A stretch of 50,147 nt of DNA. Source: UBA3940 sp964506005 (GTDB lineage Bacteria; Chloroflexota; Anaerolineae; Aggregatilineales; UBA3940). The notes under the pieces are model-generated. The model saw only the letters and a list, made by a program, of their open reading frames with translations, was not told the DNA's origin and ran no database searches. Below are positions 42,746 to 50,147 of the stretch, in pieces. Location: contig CAZDLX010000005.1 of the NCBI GenBank assembly GCA_964506005.1, positions 1-50,147 on the forward strand, given 5' to 3'. Numbering within the stretch: position 1 is the first letter of the stretch; each line of letters starts with the position of its first letter. The position numbers and the translations under genes are program-made.

Positions 42746-43872
42746 ACACCAGTCAGAGGTTGCGCGTGCTGTTGGCGGCGACGGTCCCACCACCCATGGG
42801 TGGCATTGGCGCGCAGACCCGCGATCTGCTGCATTCGCAGCTTCCCGAGCTCGTCGATCTCACGTTTGTCGATACCCAGCATTCAGGCGAGTCCTCGGAG
42901 AGCGGCCGGTTCACGGCGTCAAATGCGGCTAACGGCGTGCGTCACGTGGCCAGTTTTGCGCGGGCCGTGCGGAAGACGCGCCCACAGGTTGTGCAGATCG
43001 ACACGGCGTATGGCCTGTCGCTGCTCAAGCACAGCTTGTGCGTGTTCATCGCGCGCGCCGCCGGCGCGCGAGTCGTCGTCGCGCCCCGGTTCAGCCTGAC
43101 GAAGCTTATATCGGCGAACACCAACCGCCTGTGGCGCGCATACAGCCTGTTCACGCTGCGCCGCTGCGATGCGCTGATCGTCCTGTCACGGGAGTGGCTT
43201 GAGCTTGGCGAGCTCCTGCCGGGCTGCCCGCTCTACCTGCTTCCGAATGCCATTGATCTTGAGCCCTACGTGAACATCCCACTGCACCGCCAGGGAAACG
43301 CAGGCCCCGTTTCAATCCTGTATCTGGGGCACATCGGCAGGGACAAAGGGTCGTATGACCTGATAGAAGCAGCCCGCTTACTGCGCGAGCAGACCGTAGC
43401 GGGCAGTTTCCAGCTGGACATCGTGGGGAGCGAACAGGCAGCCGGCGATGTCCAACAGCTCAACGGGCTGATCGAGTCCTACCGGCTCGCATCCTGCGTT
43501 CGTATCTGGCCGCCGGCATACGACTCAGACAAGATCGCGTGGCTGGCGCAGGCCGACATCCTCGTACTGCCCTCTTACCACGAGGGCATGCCCATCTCGC
43601 TCATCGAGGCGATGGCCGCGGGGCTGGCCGTCATCGGCAGCCACGTGGGTGGAATACCCGACCTGATCACTCATGCGGAAAACGGCCTGCTGGTGCCGCC
43701 GGGCGAACCCGGCGCGCTCGCCGATGCGCTCGCCAGCCTCATCATGAACCCGGAGACGCGGTGTGTATTCGGCGCGCGCGCAAGGGAGCGAGTGTGCCAG
43801 CATCACGATATCCGGCGCTACGCCGTTGAGCTGGCCGAGATCTACCGGCGCGTTGCAATGAATGGAGGATAA
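42742..43872 (+). CDS. GT4-family glycosyltransferase (third)
   Basis: 376 residues. VLLAATVPPPMGGIGAQTRDL opens the acceptor half of the GT-B fold. ILYLGHIGRDKGSYDLIEA begins the donor half. YHEGMPISLIEAMAAGLAVI is the E-x7-E motif. It overlaps the previous gene by 4 bases. Sugar specificity unknown. Confidence 0.9.
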   Translation: MNTSQRLRVLLAATVPPPMGGIGAQTRDLLHSQLPELVDLTFVDTQHSGESSESGRFTASNAANGVRHVASFARAVRKTRPQVVQIDTAYGLSLLKHSLCVFIARAAGARVVVAPRFSLTKLISANTNRLWRAYSLFTLRRCDALIVLSREWLELGELLPGCPLYLLPNAIDLEPYVNIPLHRQGNAGPVSILYLGHIGRDKGSYDLIEAARLLREQTVAGSFQLDIVGSEQAAGDVQQLNGLIESYRLASCVRIWPPAYDSDKIAWLAQADILVLPSYHEGMPISLIEAMAAGLAVIGSHVGGIPDLITHAENGLLVPPGEPGALADALASLIMNPETRCVFGARARERVCQHHDIRRYAVELAEIYRRVAMNGG

Positions 43873-43876
43873 CCCG

Positions 43877-43951
43877 ATGCACATCCGCCTCATTGCCAGC
43901 CACGACCTGCCGGCGTACCGGCGCGGACTGGCCGTCCCGCCATCTGCCTGA
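43877..43951 (+). CDS. Possible 24-residue peptide
   Basis: ATG at 43877 preceded by ATGGAGGAT and ending in TGA at 43951, between two glycosyltransferase genes. It begins MHIRLIASHDLP. The next gene starts MHIMFMAQ, so this may be a vestige of a duplicated gene start or a leader peptide. Coding status is doubtful. Confidence 0.25.
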   Translation: MHIRLIASHDLPAYRRGLAVPPSA

Positions 43952-43991
43952 CGCCAGGCGAAGCGGCCAGAGTCCGCAGAGGAGTTTAGCA

Positions 43992-45239
43992 ATGCACATC
44001 ATGTTTATGGCCCAGTGCTACGCGCCAGAGGATGTCAGCGCGGCCGTCCTGATCACCGAGCTCGCCACTGACCTGGTCGACCGGGGGCATGATGTGACCT
44101 TTGTGACAGGTGCGCCGAGCTATCCATACGGGCGCGTCTTCCCAGGCTATCGGAACAAGCTTTATCAAATCGAGTGGCTGGACGGCGTGCGGGTGGTTCG
44201 AACATGGAGCTACATCTCACCGAAGAAGTCATTCTGGCCACGTATCCTGCACTATGGCACCTACAGCGCCACTGCCTTTTACGGAGGTCTCTTTGCAGGC
44301 AGACCGGACATCGTGGTCAGCTACTCACCCCCGCTGCCCCTGGGCCTGTCCGCCTGGCTTCTGAGCCGGCTGTGGCGTGTGCCCTGGGTACTGCAGCTCG
44401 AAGATCTCTATCCGGATGCCGCTGTGGCGACCGGGCACCTGAAGAACCGGACGGCGATTGCTCTCTTCTCGGCTGTGGAGCGGTTTCAATACCAGCGGGC
44501 AACCCACATATCGCTTATCGCCGAGAGCTTCCGGCGCAACCTGCTCGCCAAGGGAGTGCCGCCGGCGAGAATGACGCTCATTCCCGTCTGGGCCGATCCG
44601 GATGTTGTGCGGCCGCTGCCGAAGGAGAACGCATTTCGGGCACAGCACGGCCTCGAAGGGCAGTTTGTGGTGATGTACGCCGGGAATATCGGCGTCACTT
44701 CCAGCCTGGAAGACGTGCTGGAGGCCGCATGCCTTCTGAGGGAGGAGCCACATCTTCGCTTTGTCATCGTCGGCGAAGGCACGAAGAAGCATTCCCTGGA
44801 ACAGACGGCGCGGCACGAGAAGCTTGAGAATGTCATGTTCCTGCCCTACCAGCCTCGCGACGCCTTTCCAAGCATGATGGCCGCGGCTGACCTGAGCCTC
44901 GTGACCCTGAACAGCAGTTCATCGCTGACATCTCTACCGAGCAAGATCTTTAATGTTATGGCCAGCGCCCGGCCCATACTGGGCGTAAGTCCGCCGGGCA
45001 GCGAGATCGCTCACTTAATAGAGGAGGGACAATGCGGGGTGAACGTCCCGCCAGGATGTCCCGAGCTGCTGGCAGAGACGATCCTGAGCTTGATGAGACA
45101 GGAGGAGGTGTTAAGCCAGATGGGTCGCAAGGGACGATTACTACTCACGTCCAAGTTCTCACGCGCGCACTGCGTCGAGCGCTACGAGCAGATGTTGATC
45201 GACATCTGTGGGAACCGCAAACGGCAGGCAACCGCGTGA
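43992..45239 (+). CDS. WcaI/WbuB-type GT4 glycosyltransferase
   Basis: 415 residues from the ATG at 43992, with GGAG upstream; the longer frame is rejected. MHIMFMAQCYAPEDVSAAVL, SYPYGRVFPGY and LQLEDLYPDAAVATG are hallmarks of the WcaI/WbuB group. The C-terminal SSSLTSLPSKIFNVMASARP also matches, where S(K/R)xxEYMAxGxP-like sequence replaces the usual E-x7-E. Relatives add fucose or N-acetylfucosamine in colanic acid and O-antigens. Its stop overlaps an alternative start of the next gene (TGATG). Confidence 0.9.
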   Translation: MHIMFMAQCYAPEDVSAAVLITELATDLVDRGHDVTFVTGAPSYPYGRVFPGYRNKLYQIEWLDGVRVVRTWSYISPKKSFWPRILHYGTYSATAFYGGLFAGRPDIVVSYSPPLPLGLSAWLLSRLWRVPWVLQLEDLYPDAAVATGHLKNRTAIALFSAVERFQYQRATHISLIAESFRRNLLAKGVPPARMTLIPVWADPDVVRPLPKENAFRAQHGLEGQFVVMYAGNIGVTSSLEDVLEAACLLREEPHLRFVIVGEGTKKHSLEQTARHEKLENVMFLPYQPRDAFPSMMAAADLSLVTLNSSSSLTSLPSKIFNVMASARPILGVSPPGSEIAHLIEEGQCGVNVPPGCPELLAETILSLMRQEEVLSQMGRKGRLLLTSKFSRAHCVERYEQMLIDICGNRKRQATA

Positions 45240-45283
45240 TGTCTCGACAGTCACAGCACGATCAGTTCCAGGAGACAAGCGCC

Positions 45284-46252
45284 ATGAAGAAGGCATTAGT
45301 ATGCGGTGCAGGTGGCTTCATCGGCGGCCACCTCGTCAAGAAGCTCAAGGCCGAAGGCTACTGGGTGCGCGGCGTTGACGTTAAGCGGCCTGAATTTGGG
45401 CCCACCGCCGCCGACGAGTTTCTGCTGCTCGATCTGAGAGAGCCGGACAACTGTAGTGCTGCGCTCTCGATCGGTGAAGGGACGTTCGACGAGGTCTATC
45501 AACTGGCGGCGGATATGGGCGGCATGGGGTTCATCCATTCCGCCGAGTGCGAGATCATGCACAATAACACGCTGATCAATACGCACATGATTCACAACGC
45601 TGCTGAACGCGCAGTGCCGCGCTATTTCTTCTCGTCGTCGGTGTGCGTATACCGGGATATGCAGCCGGGTGAACCCGAGATGACGGAAGAAGAGGCGATC
45701 CCGGCCCACCCGGACAACGAGTATGGCTGGGAGAAGCTCTATGCGGAGCGCGTGGCCCAGGCCTATGCGCGGCGCTATGGAATACAGGCGCGGATCGCAC
45801 GGTTCCAGAACTGCTATGGCCCTGAAGGCACCTGGGAGGGTGGCAGGGAGAAAGCCCCGGCAGCCCTGTGCCGCAAGGTTGCCGAGGCCGAACATGGAGG
45901 CACCATCAAGGTATGGGGAGATGGGACGGCGGTTCGCTCCTATACCTACGTGGGCGACATGGTGGAAGCCATTCACCTGCTGATGCTGTCAGACCTTGAA
46001 GGTCCGGTGAACATTGGCTGCCCGCAGTACGTAACGGTTGACGAGCTCGCAGAAACGGTCATCCGAGTCTCGGGAAAGGAGGTCGGCATACAGCACATCG
46101 AGGGGCCGGTCGGCGTTCTCTCCCGCAATTTCAGTAACGACCGCATCTACTCGCTGGGCTGGCGTCCAAAGGTTTATCTAGAGGAAGGGATCTCGTATAC
46201 CTACGCCTGGATTGAAGCCCAGGTCAAAGCCAGAGACAGGCTGCCGACATGA
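45284..46252 (+). CDS. GDP-mannose 3,5-epimerase-like NAD-dependent enzyme
   Basis: 322 residues from the ATG at 45284 (CCAGGAGACAAG upstream). ATG 45239, coupled to the previous stop, would add 15 residues before the fold. Extended SDR with GAGGFIGGHL, LAADMGGMGFI, SSSVCVYRDM and YGWEKLYAERV. The ADMGGMG segment and the S-x-C-x-Y active site are characteristic of GDP-mannose 3,5-epimerases. These make GDP-L-galactose or GDP-L-gulose. Together with the WcaI-like transferase this suggests a GDP-sugar in the second polymer. Confidence 0.85.
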   Translation: MKKALVCGAGGFIGGHLVKKLKAEGYWVRGVDVKRPEFGPTAADEFLLLDLREPDNCSAALSIGEGTFDEVYQLAADMGGMGFIHSAECEIMHNNTLINTHMIHNAAERAVPRYFFSSSVCVYRDMQPGEPEMTEEEAIPAHPDNEYGWEKLYAERVAQAYARRYGIQARIARFQNCYGPEGTWEGGREKAPAALCRKVAEAEHGGTIKVWGDGTAVRSYTYVGDMVEAIHLLMLSDLEGPVNIGCPQYVTVDELAETVIRVSGKEVGIQHIEGPVGVLSRNFSNDRIYSLGWRPKVYLEEGISYTYAWIEAQVKARDRLPT

Positions 46253-47196
46253 ACGCCGAAGTCTTCGCGGAGTGGCTGCGCCGCCAGGGGTACCGCGTTC
46301 TGCGCACGCCGAGCAGCTACTGGTACGAGGCCAGCGCGCGGGTCTACCAGGCGTTCCCGTACCACTGGCTGATCGAGCCGCCGGAGCGAGAGCTGCGCGA
46401 CCTGCTGGTGAAGCACAATGCCGTCGCCCTGCGCTACTCGGCGCCGGTCGACTCACCGCGCGGCAAGGTGAGCTACCACGTCGTCTGCCGGGACCCGGCA
46501 TATGATTTGCCAGTCCTGAGCCGCCAGACGCGCCAGAACGTCAACAAAGGCCTGAAGTACGCCTGCGTCGAGCCCATCCCGATGTCGCGGCTGGCGACGG
46601 AGGGCTGGAAGCTGCGGCTCGATACGCTGGAACGCCAGGGGCGCGTCGGCTCTGAGACGGAGGAATGGTGGCAGCGCATGTGCGAGAGCGCGGAGGATTT
46701 ACCCGGCTTCGAGGCCTGGGGCGCGCTGCACGACGGGGAGCTGGTTGCGTCGTTCCTCGCCTTCGTGTGCGACGACTTCTTCACGCTGCCGCACGAGCAG
46801 AGCGCCTCGGCGCATCTGCCGCACCGCGTCAACAACGCCATCTTCTTCGCCGTCACGCAGATGGCGATGCAGCGCCCCGGCATCTCCGAGGTGTTCTTCT
46901 GCCTGCAGTCGCTGGACGCGCCGGAAAGCGTAGACCAGTTCAAGTTTCGGATGGGCAACACACCCAAGCCGGTGCGCCAGCGGGTCGTCTTTCACCCGCT
47001 GCTCGCACCGTTCGTCAACCGGGCGCTGCACGGGGCAGTGCGGCGGCGGCTGGCCAGGGATGAGCACAGCCCGTTCTGGGCCAAGGTGGAGGGCATGATC
47101 CGCTTCTACCTGGACGGCAAGCAGACGCCAGAGCAGCAGGAATGGCCCAAGTGCCTGGCCGAGCTAGAAGCCGCCGGGCTCGAAGCGTCGCAGTAG
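46249..47196 (+). CDS. FemAB/GNAT-like acyltransferase
   Basis: 315 residues. The two-lobed GNAT-like pattern includes LSRQTRQNVNKGLKYA, GFEAWGALHDGELVASFLAF, and a C-terminal SVDQFKFRMGN where the usual FK(x)xxG of FemAB/GNAT-like glycan acyltransferases stands. It would transfer an acyl or aminoacyl group to a sugar amine. It is followed by a sugar aminotransferase, so it could act on the amino sugar made by that enzyme. It overlaps the epimerase gene by 4 bases. Confidence 0.7.
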   Translation: MNAEVFAEWLRRQGYRVLRTPSSYWYEASARVYQAFPYHWLIEPPERELRDLLVKHNAVALRYSAPVDSPRGKVSYHVVCRDPAYDLPVLSRQTRQNVNKGLKYACVEPIPMSRLATEGWKLRLDTLERQGRVGSETEEWWQRMCESAEDLPGFEAWGALHDGELVASFLAFVCDDFFTLPHEQSASAHLPHRVNNAIFFAVTQMAMQRPGISEVFFCLQSLDAPESVDQFKFRMGNTPKPVRQRVVFHPLLAPFVNRALHGAVRRRLARDEHSPFWAKVEGMIRFYLDGKQTPEQQEWPKCLAELEAAGLEASQ

Positions 47197-47268
47197 GGAT
47201 AGGGGCGAGGTGAGCAAGTGGGGCGTTGGTAGGCTTGATTCGAGCAGGTATCGTGCTGGAGGTTTACC

Positions 47269-48462
47269 ATGGCTAACCCAAGGCTTATCGAGGAAGCGCC
47301 CCCCATCAGGAGCGAGTTCCTGCCCTTTTCTCGCCCGGAGATTGGTGAAGAGGAGATCGAGGAGGTCGTAGAGGCGTTGAGGTCCGGCTGGGTCACAACC
47401 GGACCGCGCACCAAGGAATTTGAGCACCGGACCGCCGAGTACATCGGCGCGAAGCACGCCATCGCCGTGAACTCGTGCACCGGCGGGCTGCACATCGCCC
47501 TGGCGGCGATAGGCGTGGGGCCCGGCGACGAGGTTATCACCTCGCCGCTAACCTTCTGCTCGACCGCCAATGTGGTCGTGCACCTCGGCGCGACGCCGGT
47601 CTTTGCCGACATCCGCGAGGACTACAACATCGACCCGGCAGAGATCGAGCGCCGGATCACGCCGCGCACCAAGGCCATCATCCCGGTGCACTTCGGCGGG
47701 CAGCCGTGCCGCATGGACGAGATCCTCGCCCTGGCGAGGGCGCACGAGCTGCGCGTCATCGAGGACGCCGCGCACGCCATCGGCGCTACCTATCGCGACC
47801 GCATGGTAGGCACGATGGGCGACGCAACGGCCTTCAGCTTCTACCCGACGAAGAACATGACGACCGGCGAAGGCGGCATGGTCACGACGGAGGACGACGA
47901 GCTCGCCGAGCGGATGCGGCTGCTCAGCCTGCACGGGATCAGCAAGGACGCCTGGAAGCGCTACACGAGCGAGGGCTCGTGGTACTACGAGGTCATTTAC
48001 GCGGGCTACAAGTACAACATGACGGATATCCAGGCGGCGATGGGCCTGCACCAGCTCGCCAAGCTCAACCGCTTCCTCGACCTGCGGGCCAGCATGGTCG
48101 CCCGGTACGAGCAGGCCTTCCGCGACATCCCCGAGATCCGCAGGCCGGTGGTCGGCGACGACGTGTGCCCGGCCTGGCACCTGTACGCCATCCAGCTAGA
48201 GCTGGAGCGGCTCACGATCAACCGCGCCGAGTTCGTCGAGGCGCTGCGCGCGCAGAACATCGGCAGCAGCATCCACTTCATCCCGGTCCACCTGCACCCG
48301 TACTACCGCGACCGCTATGGCTACAAGCCCGGCGACTACCCGCGCACCGAGCACACCTACGAGCGCATCATCTCGCTGCCGCTCTTCCCGGGAATGAAGG
48401 CGGAGGACCTGGAGGACGTGATCGCCGCCGTGACGTGGATCGTGCAGAAGCACCGCAGATAA
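47269..48462 (+). CDS. DegT/DnrJ/EryC1/StrS-family sugar aminotransferase
   Basis: 397-residue PLP-dependent enzyme. Early motif GWVTTGPRTKEFE. IPVHFGGQPCRMDEI and VIEDAAHAIGATY carry the cofactor Asp. FSFYPTKNMTTGEGG carries the catalytic Lys. GYKYNMTDIQAAMGLHQL completes the core. The family converts keto-sugars to amino sugars on nucleotide carriers. It lies 11 bases before the small initiating transferase, an arrangement common for di- or monoamino sugars that start a repeat unit. Ribosome-binding site GGAGG before the ATG. Confidence 0.93.
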   Translation: MANPRLIEEAPPIRSEFLPFSRPEIGEEEIEEVVEALRSGWVTTGPRTKEFEHRTAEYIGAKHAIAVNSCTGGLHIALAAIGVGPGDEVITSPLTFCSTANVVVHLGATPVFADIREDYNIDPAEIERRITPRTKAIIPVHFGGQPCRMDEILALARAHELRVIEDAAHAIGATYRDRMVGTMGDATAFSFYPTKNMTTGEGGMVTTEDDELAERMRLLSLHGISKDAWKRYTSEGSWYYEVIYAGYKYNMTDIQAAMGLHQLAKLNRFLDLRASMVARYEQAFRDIPEIRRPVVGDDVCPAWHLYAIQLELERLTINRAEFVEALRAQNIGSSIHFIPVHLHPYYRDRYGYKPGDYPRTEHTYERIISLPLFPGMKAEDLEDVIAAVTWIVQKHRR

Positions 48463-48472
48463 GGGAGGGCCA

Positions 48473-49114
48473 ATGCTGAAACGAGGCTTTGACCTGCTCG
48501 TCGCGCTGGTGGGGCTGTGCCTGCTTTCGCCGCTGGTACTGGTCGCCGGCGCGCTGATCAAGCTCGACACGCCGGGGCCGGTCTTCTACCGTGGGGACCG
48601 GATCGGTAAGGACGGCGTGCCGTTCAAGATGCTCAAGTTCCGCACGATGGTGGTCAACGCCGACCGGGTGGGGTCGGCGCTGACGCACCGCGGCGACCCG
48701 CGCGTGACGCGGGTGGGCCGCCGGCTGCGTGACTGGAAGCTCGACGAGATCCCGCAGCTTGTCAACGTGCTGCGCGGGGAGATGAGCCTCGTCGGGCCGC
48801 GCCCCGAGGCGCCGGGCTACGTGGCGCACTACACGCCCGAGCAGCGGCGTGTGCTGAGCGTGCGGCCCGGCATCACCGGGCCCACGCAGATCCGCTACCG
48901 GCATGAGGAGACGCTGCTCAGCCAGTATGCCGACCGTGAGGCGGCGTACATCAACGTCGTGATGCCGCAGAAGCTGGCCATCGACCTTGAGTACGTCGAG
49001 CACCACACGTTTCCCGGCGACCTGCTGCTCATCGCGCAGACGGTGCTGGCGGTGTTCTCGCCCGACCGATCCGCCGAGACCGTCACAGAAGTGTCTAAAA
49101 CGCCAACCCTGTAG
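48473..49114 (+). CDS. Minimal initiating sugar-phosphate transferase (PglC-like)
   Basis: 213 residues. KRGFDLLVALVGL starts the single reentrant membrane helix. LDTPGPVFYRG, KFRTM, LDEIPQLVNVL (catalytic DE) and MSLVGPRPEAPG follow. This is the stand-alone monotopic form, about the size of PglC. It lacks any receiver domain, unlike the enzyme at 4837. The C-terminus is extended by about 20 residues. Ribosome-binding site AAGGGAGG. It probably starts the second polymer. Confidence 0.92.
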   Translation: MLKRGFDLLVALVGLCLLSPLVLVAGALIKLDTPGPVFYRGDRIGKDGVPFKMLKFRTMVVNADRVGSALTHRGDPRVTRVGRRLRDWKLDEIPQLVNVLRGEMSLVGPRPEAPGYVAHYTPEQRRVLSVRPGITGPTQIRYRHEETLLSQYADREAAYINVVMPQKLAIDLEYVEHHTFPGDLLLIAQTVLAVFSPDRSAETVTEVSKTPTL

Positions 49115-49136
49115 GGCACTGCAAGGAGGTGCCACG

Positions 49137-49682
49137 ATGAAGCTCGAAGACTCCGGGCTGGGCTGCCAGCTACCGTGCTACCCGCTGGTGTCCGAGGGCC
49201 TGCTGCCCACGCCGCCCGCCTCGCTGGCGAGGAAGATCAAGCTGTTCATCCGGCGCCGCATGAGCCCCACGCGGGAGCGGGCCCTCAAGAACCGCACGAA
49301 CCGCTGGATGAACCGCATCGCCGAGCTACGCGGCAAGCCCACCAGGCCGACCGCGCCGCCGGAGGCGCTGGCGGCGACCAACCTCCAGGCCGGCGACGTG
49401 GTCCGCGTGCGCTCGAAGGAGGAGATCGAGGCCACGCTCAACCACTGGCGGCAGCTCAAGGGCTGCGGCTTCATGCCGGAGATGGAGGGCTACTGCGGCA
49501 CAACCCAGCGGGTGCTGAAGCGCGTCGAGCGGTTCGTGGACGAGCGCGACCTGCTGGTGAAGAAGGCGCGGGGCATTGTGTTCCTGGACGGGGTGTTCTG
49601 CCAAGGCACCGCGGACTTCGGCCCCTGCGACCGCACCTGCTACTTCTTCTGGCGGGAGGAGTGGCTGGAGAAGGTTGGGTGA
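49137..49682 (+). CDS. Conserved-looking protein with C-terminal cysteine motif, function unknown
   Basis: 181 residues from the ATG at 49137, chosen for the strong AAGGAGGTGCC site. I do not recognise a family. The N-terminal half is basic (KLFIRRRMSPTRERALKNR). The C-terminal half has CGFMPEMEGYCG, DGVFCQG, then GPCDRTCYFFWREEWL, giving five cysteines that could bind a metal or form disulfides. No signal peptide or membrane helix is seen. Position at the end of the second operon suggests a role in glycan synthesis. Similar Cys/Trp-ending proteins occur near sugar aminotransferases in my recollection, but I cannot confirm this. Confidence 0.75.
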   Translation: MKLEDSGLGCQLPCYPLVSEGLLPTPPASLARKIKLFIRRRMSPTRERALKNRTNRWMNRIAELRGKPTRPTAPPEALAATNLQAGDVVRVRSKEEIEATLNHWRQLKGCGFMPEMEGYCGTTQRVLKRVERFVDERDLLVKKARGIVFLDGVFCQGTADFGPCDRTCYFFWREEWLEKVG

Positions 49683-49705
49683 GGAGTCGTGCACCGGACT
49701 TGAGC

Positions 49706-49722
49706 GATTATTGTGAATAATC
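49706..49722 (+). other. Perfect short palindrome after the second operon
   Basis: GATTATT and AATAATC flank GTG. AT-rich with no clear U run after it; it may be an operator or a weak terminator. Confidence 0.3.
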
Positions 49723-49787
49723 CTTACATAGCATGTAGGTATTTTGACGGTTCTAGGTAACGTCGAAGCCGCCCGTTACTGGCGAAC

Positions 49788-49830
49788 AAAAAGGAGAAGC
49801 ACGGCACAGACCGTTGTGCCGCGCTTCTCC
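49788..49830 (-). terminator. Intrinsic terminator of tRNA-Glu
   Basis: On the minus strand GGAGAAGC and CGGCACA (with one intervening mismatch) pair with their complements at 49793-49830. TTTTT follows (49792-49788). It directly follows the tRNA. Confidence 0.85.
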
Positions 49831-49832
49831 TA

Positions 49833-49905
49833 TGCCCCCAAGGGGATTCGAACCCCTGTCTTGGCCTTGAAAGGGCCACGTCCTAGTCCTCTAGACGATG
49901 GGGGC
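49833..49905 (-). tRNA. tRNA-Glu (anticodon UUC)
   Basis: A 73-base cloverleaf on the minus strand. The acceptor stem is GCCCCCA/TGGGGGC. The anticodon loop is CTTTCAA with anticodon TTC. The T-loop is GGTTCGAATCC, and the discriminator base is A. CCA is not encoded. The G-rich start and TCGTCTAGAGG D-arm are typical of bacterial tRNA-Glu. Confidence 0.97.
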
Positions 49906-49917
49906 CTGACCGGGAGG

Positions 49918-49946
49918 ATTTTAACCTATCCTGCGCCCTCGTTCAA
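49918..49946 (-). promoter_or_regulatory. Promoter of tRNA-Glu
   Basis: TTGAAC (49946-49941) and TAAAAT (49923-49918), 17 bases apart on the minus strand. The start site would lie about 6 bases before the tRNA. Confidence 0.65.
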
Positions 49947-49954
49947 CTTTTCCC
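49941..49954. repeat. 14-bp direct repeat, copy 1
   Basis: GTTCAACTTTTCCC, repeated at 50053-50066. It overlaps the -35 element of the tRNA promoter. Confidence 0.6.
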
Positions 49955-49989
49955 TGGGCGGGACAGGATGCGAAAATGCCAGTTTGAAT

Positions 49990-50017
49990 CCCTCCCCCTC
50001 CTTGCTGGCGGGGAGGG
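49990..50017. other. GC-rich hairpin in the intergenic region
   Basis: CCCTCCCC pairs with GGGGAGGG across a 12-base loop. It is followed by a GGC/GCC-rich tract up to about 50052. It resembles dispersed intergenic palindromes, but only one copy is visible here. Confidence 0.35.
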
Positions 50018-50052
50018 GGTGGCGGACGGCGAGGCCGGCCGCCGGGGGTGGG

Positions 50053-50066
50053 GTTCAACTTTTCCC
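50053..50066. repeat. 14-bp direct repeat, copy 2
   Basis: Second copy of GTTCAACTTTTCCC, just after the stop of the minus-strand gene at the window edge. The two copies bracket the GC-rich hairpin. Confidence 0.6.
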
Positions 50067-50070
50067 GCGC

Positions 50071-50147
50071 TTAGATCGGCGGGCGGCGGTCATGCCAGTC
50101 CGTCACCTGCTGGTAGGCGTGCGCCACGCGCAGCAGCAGCCCCGAAT
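50071..50147 (-). CDS. C-terminal end of an amidase, probably GatA
   Basis: Only the last 25 codons are visible: LLLRVAHAYQQVTDWHDRRP then PI and a TAA. The AYxQxTDWHxRRP ending is characteristic of the Glu-tRNA(Gln)/Asp-tRNA(Asn) amidotransferase subunit A. The rest lies beyond the right edge. Confidence 0.65.
   Translation of the reverse strand, partial: SGLLLRVAHAYQQVTDWHDRRPPI

Overview
This window is a 50 kb stretch of high-GC bacterial chromosome, most of it one large exopolysaccharide/capsule locus (about 3.9 to 49.7 kb). No taxonomic marker gene is present. The GC-rich codon use, polysaccharide co-polymerases with a kinase domain in the same chain, and the absence of any outer-membrane polysaccharide exporter (Wza-type) suggest a single-membrane lineage. 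Chloroflexota is my best guess; this is inference with modest confidence.

Layout. 1-2.9 kb (minus): the N-terminal part of a secreted subtilisin-family protease, a lipoprotein that resembles the protease's own N-terminal region, and a methyltransferase. 2.9-3.9 kb: a gene-poor stretch with a short-chain dehydrogenase remnant and a good sigma70-type promoter with a long leader. 3.9-24.8 kb (plus), first assembly set: a membrane protein with a degenerate GGDEF domain, a receiver domain fused to the initiating sugar-phosphate transferase, a Wzz-like protein with an eroded kinase domain, a flippase, a group of kinase-like and ATP-grasp proteins, a polysaccharide deacetylase, a 2-hydroxyacid dehydrogenase next to a clear phosphoenolpyruvate mutase, a metallophosphatase, a polymerase/ligase, two glycosyltransferases and a beta-helix protein. 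24.8-30.2 kb (minus): methyltransferase, membrane-fusion lipoprotein, membrane-anchored epimerase, and a Wzz/tyrosine-kinase with a C-terminal receiver domain. 30.2-31.0 kb: a perfect 242-bp inverted repeat that gives both divergent operons the same promoter and leader. 31.0-49.7 kb (plus), second assembly set: YdcF-like protein, flippase, CapA-like protein, three CapK/PaaK-like adenylate-forming enzymes (the middle one a recombinant hybrid), a beta-propeller protein, polymerase/ligase, three glycosyltransferases, a GDP-mannose 3,5-epimerase-like enzyme, an acyltransferase-like protein, a DegT-type aminotransferase, a small initiating transferase and a cysteine-containing protein. 49.8-50.1 kb (minus): tRNA-Glu with its own promoter and terminator, and the last codons of a probable gatA.

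How it may work together. The window holds two of each Wzx/Wzy-pathway part (initiating transferase, flippase, polymerase/ligase, co-polymerase), so either two polymers are made or one is made by alternative machinery. The most unusual feature is that signalling domains are built into the assembly enzymes: receiver domains on the initiating transferase and on the tyrosine kinase, a pseudokinase co-polymerase, and a PelD-like degenerate GGDEF protein at the head of the operon. With the phosphonate gene and the shared inverted promoters, this looks like a tightly regulated and possibly phosphonate-modified polysaccharide system. No histidine kinase is present in the window, so the phosphodonor must be encoded elsewhere.
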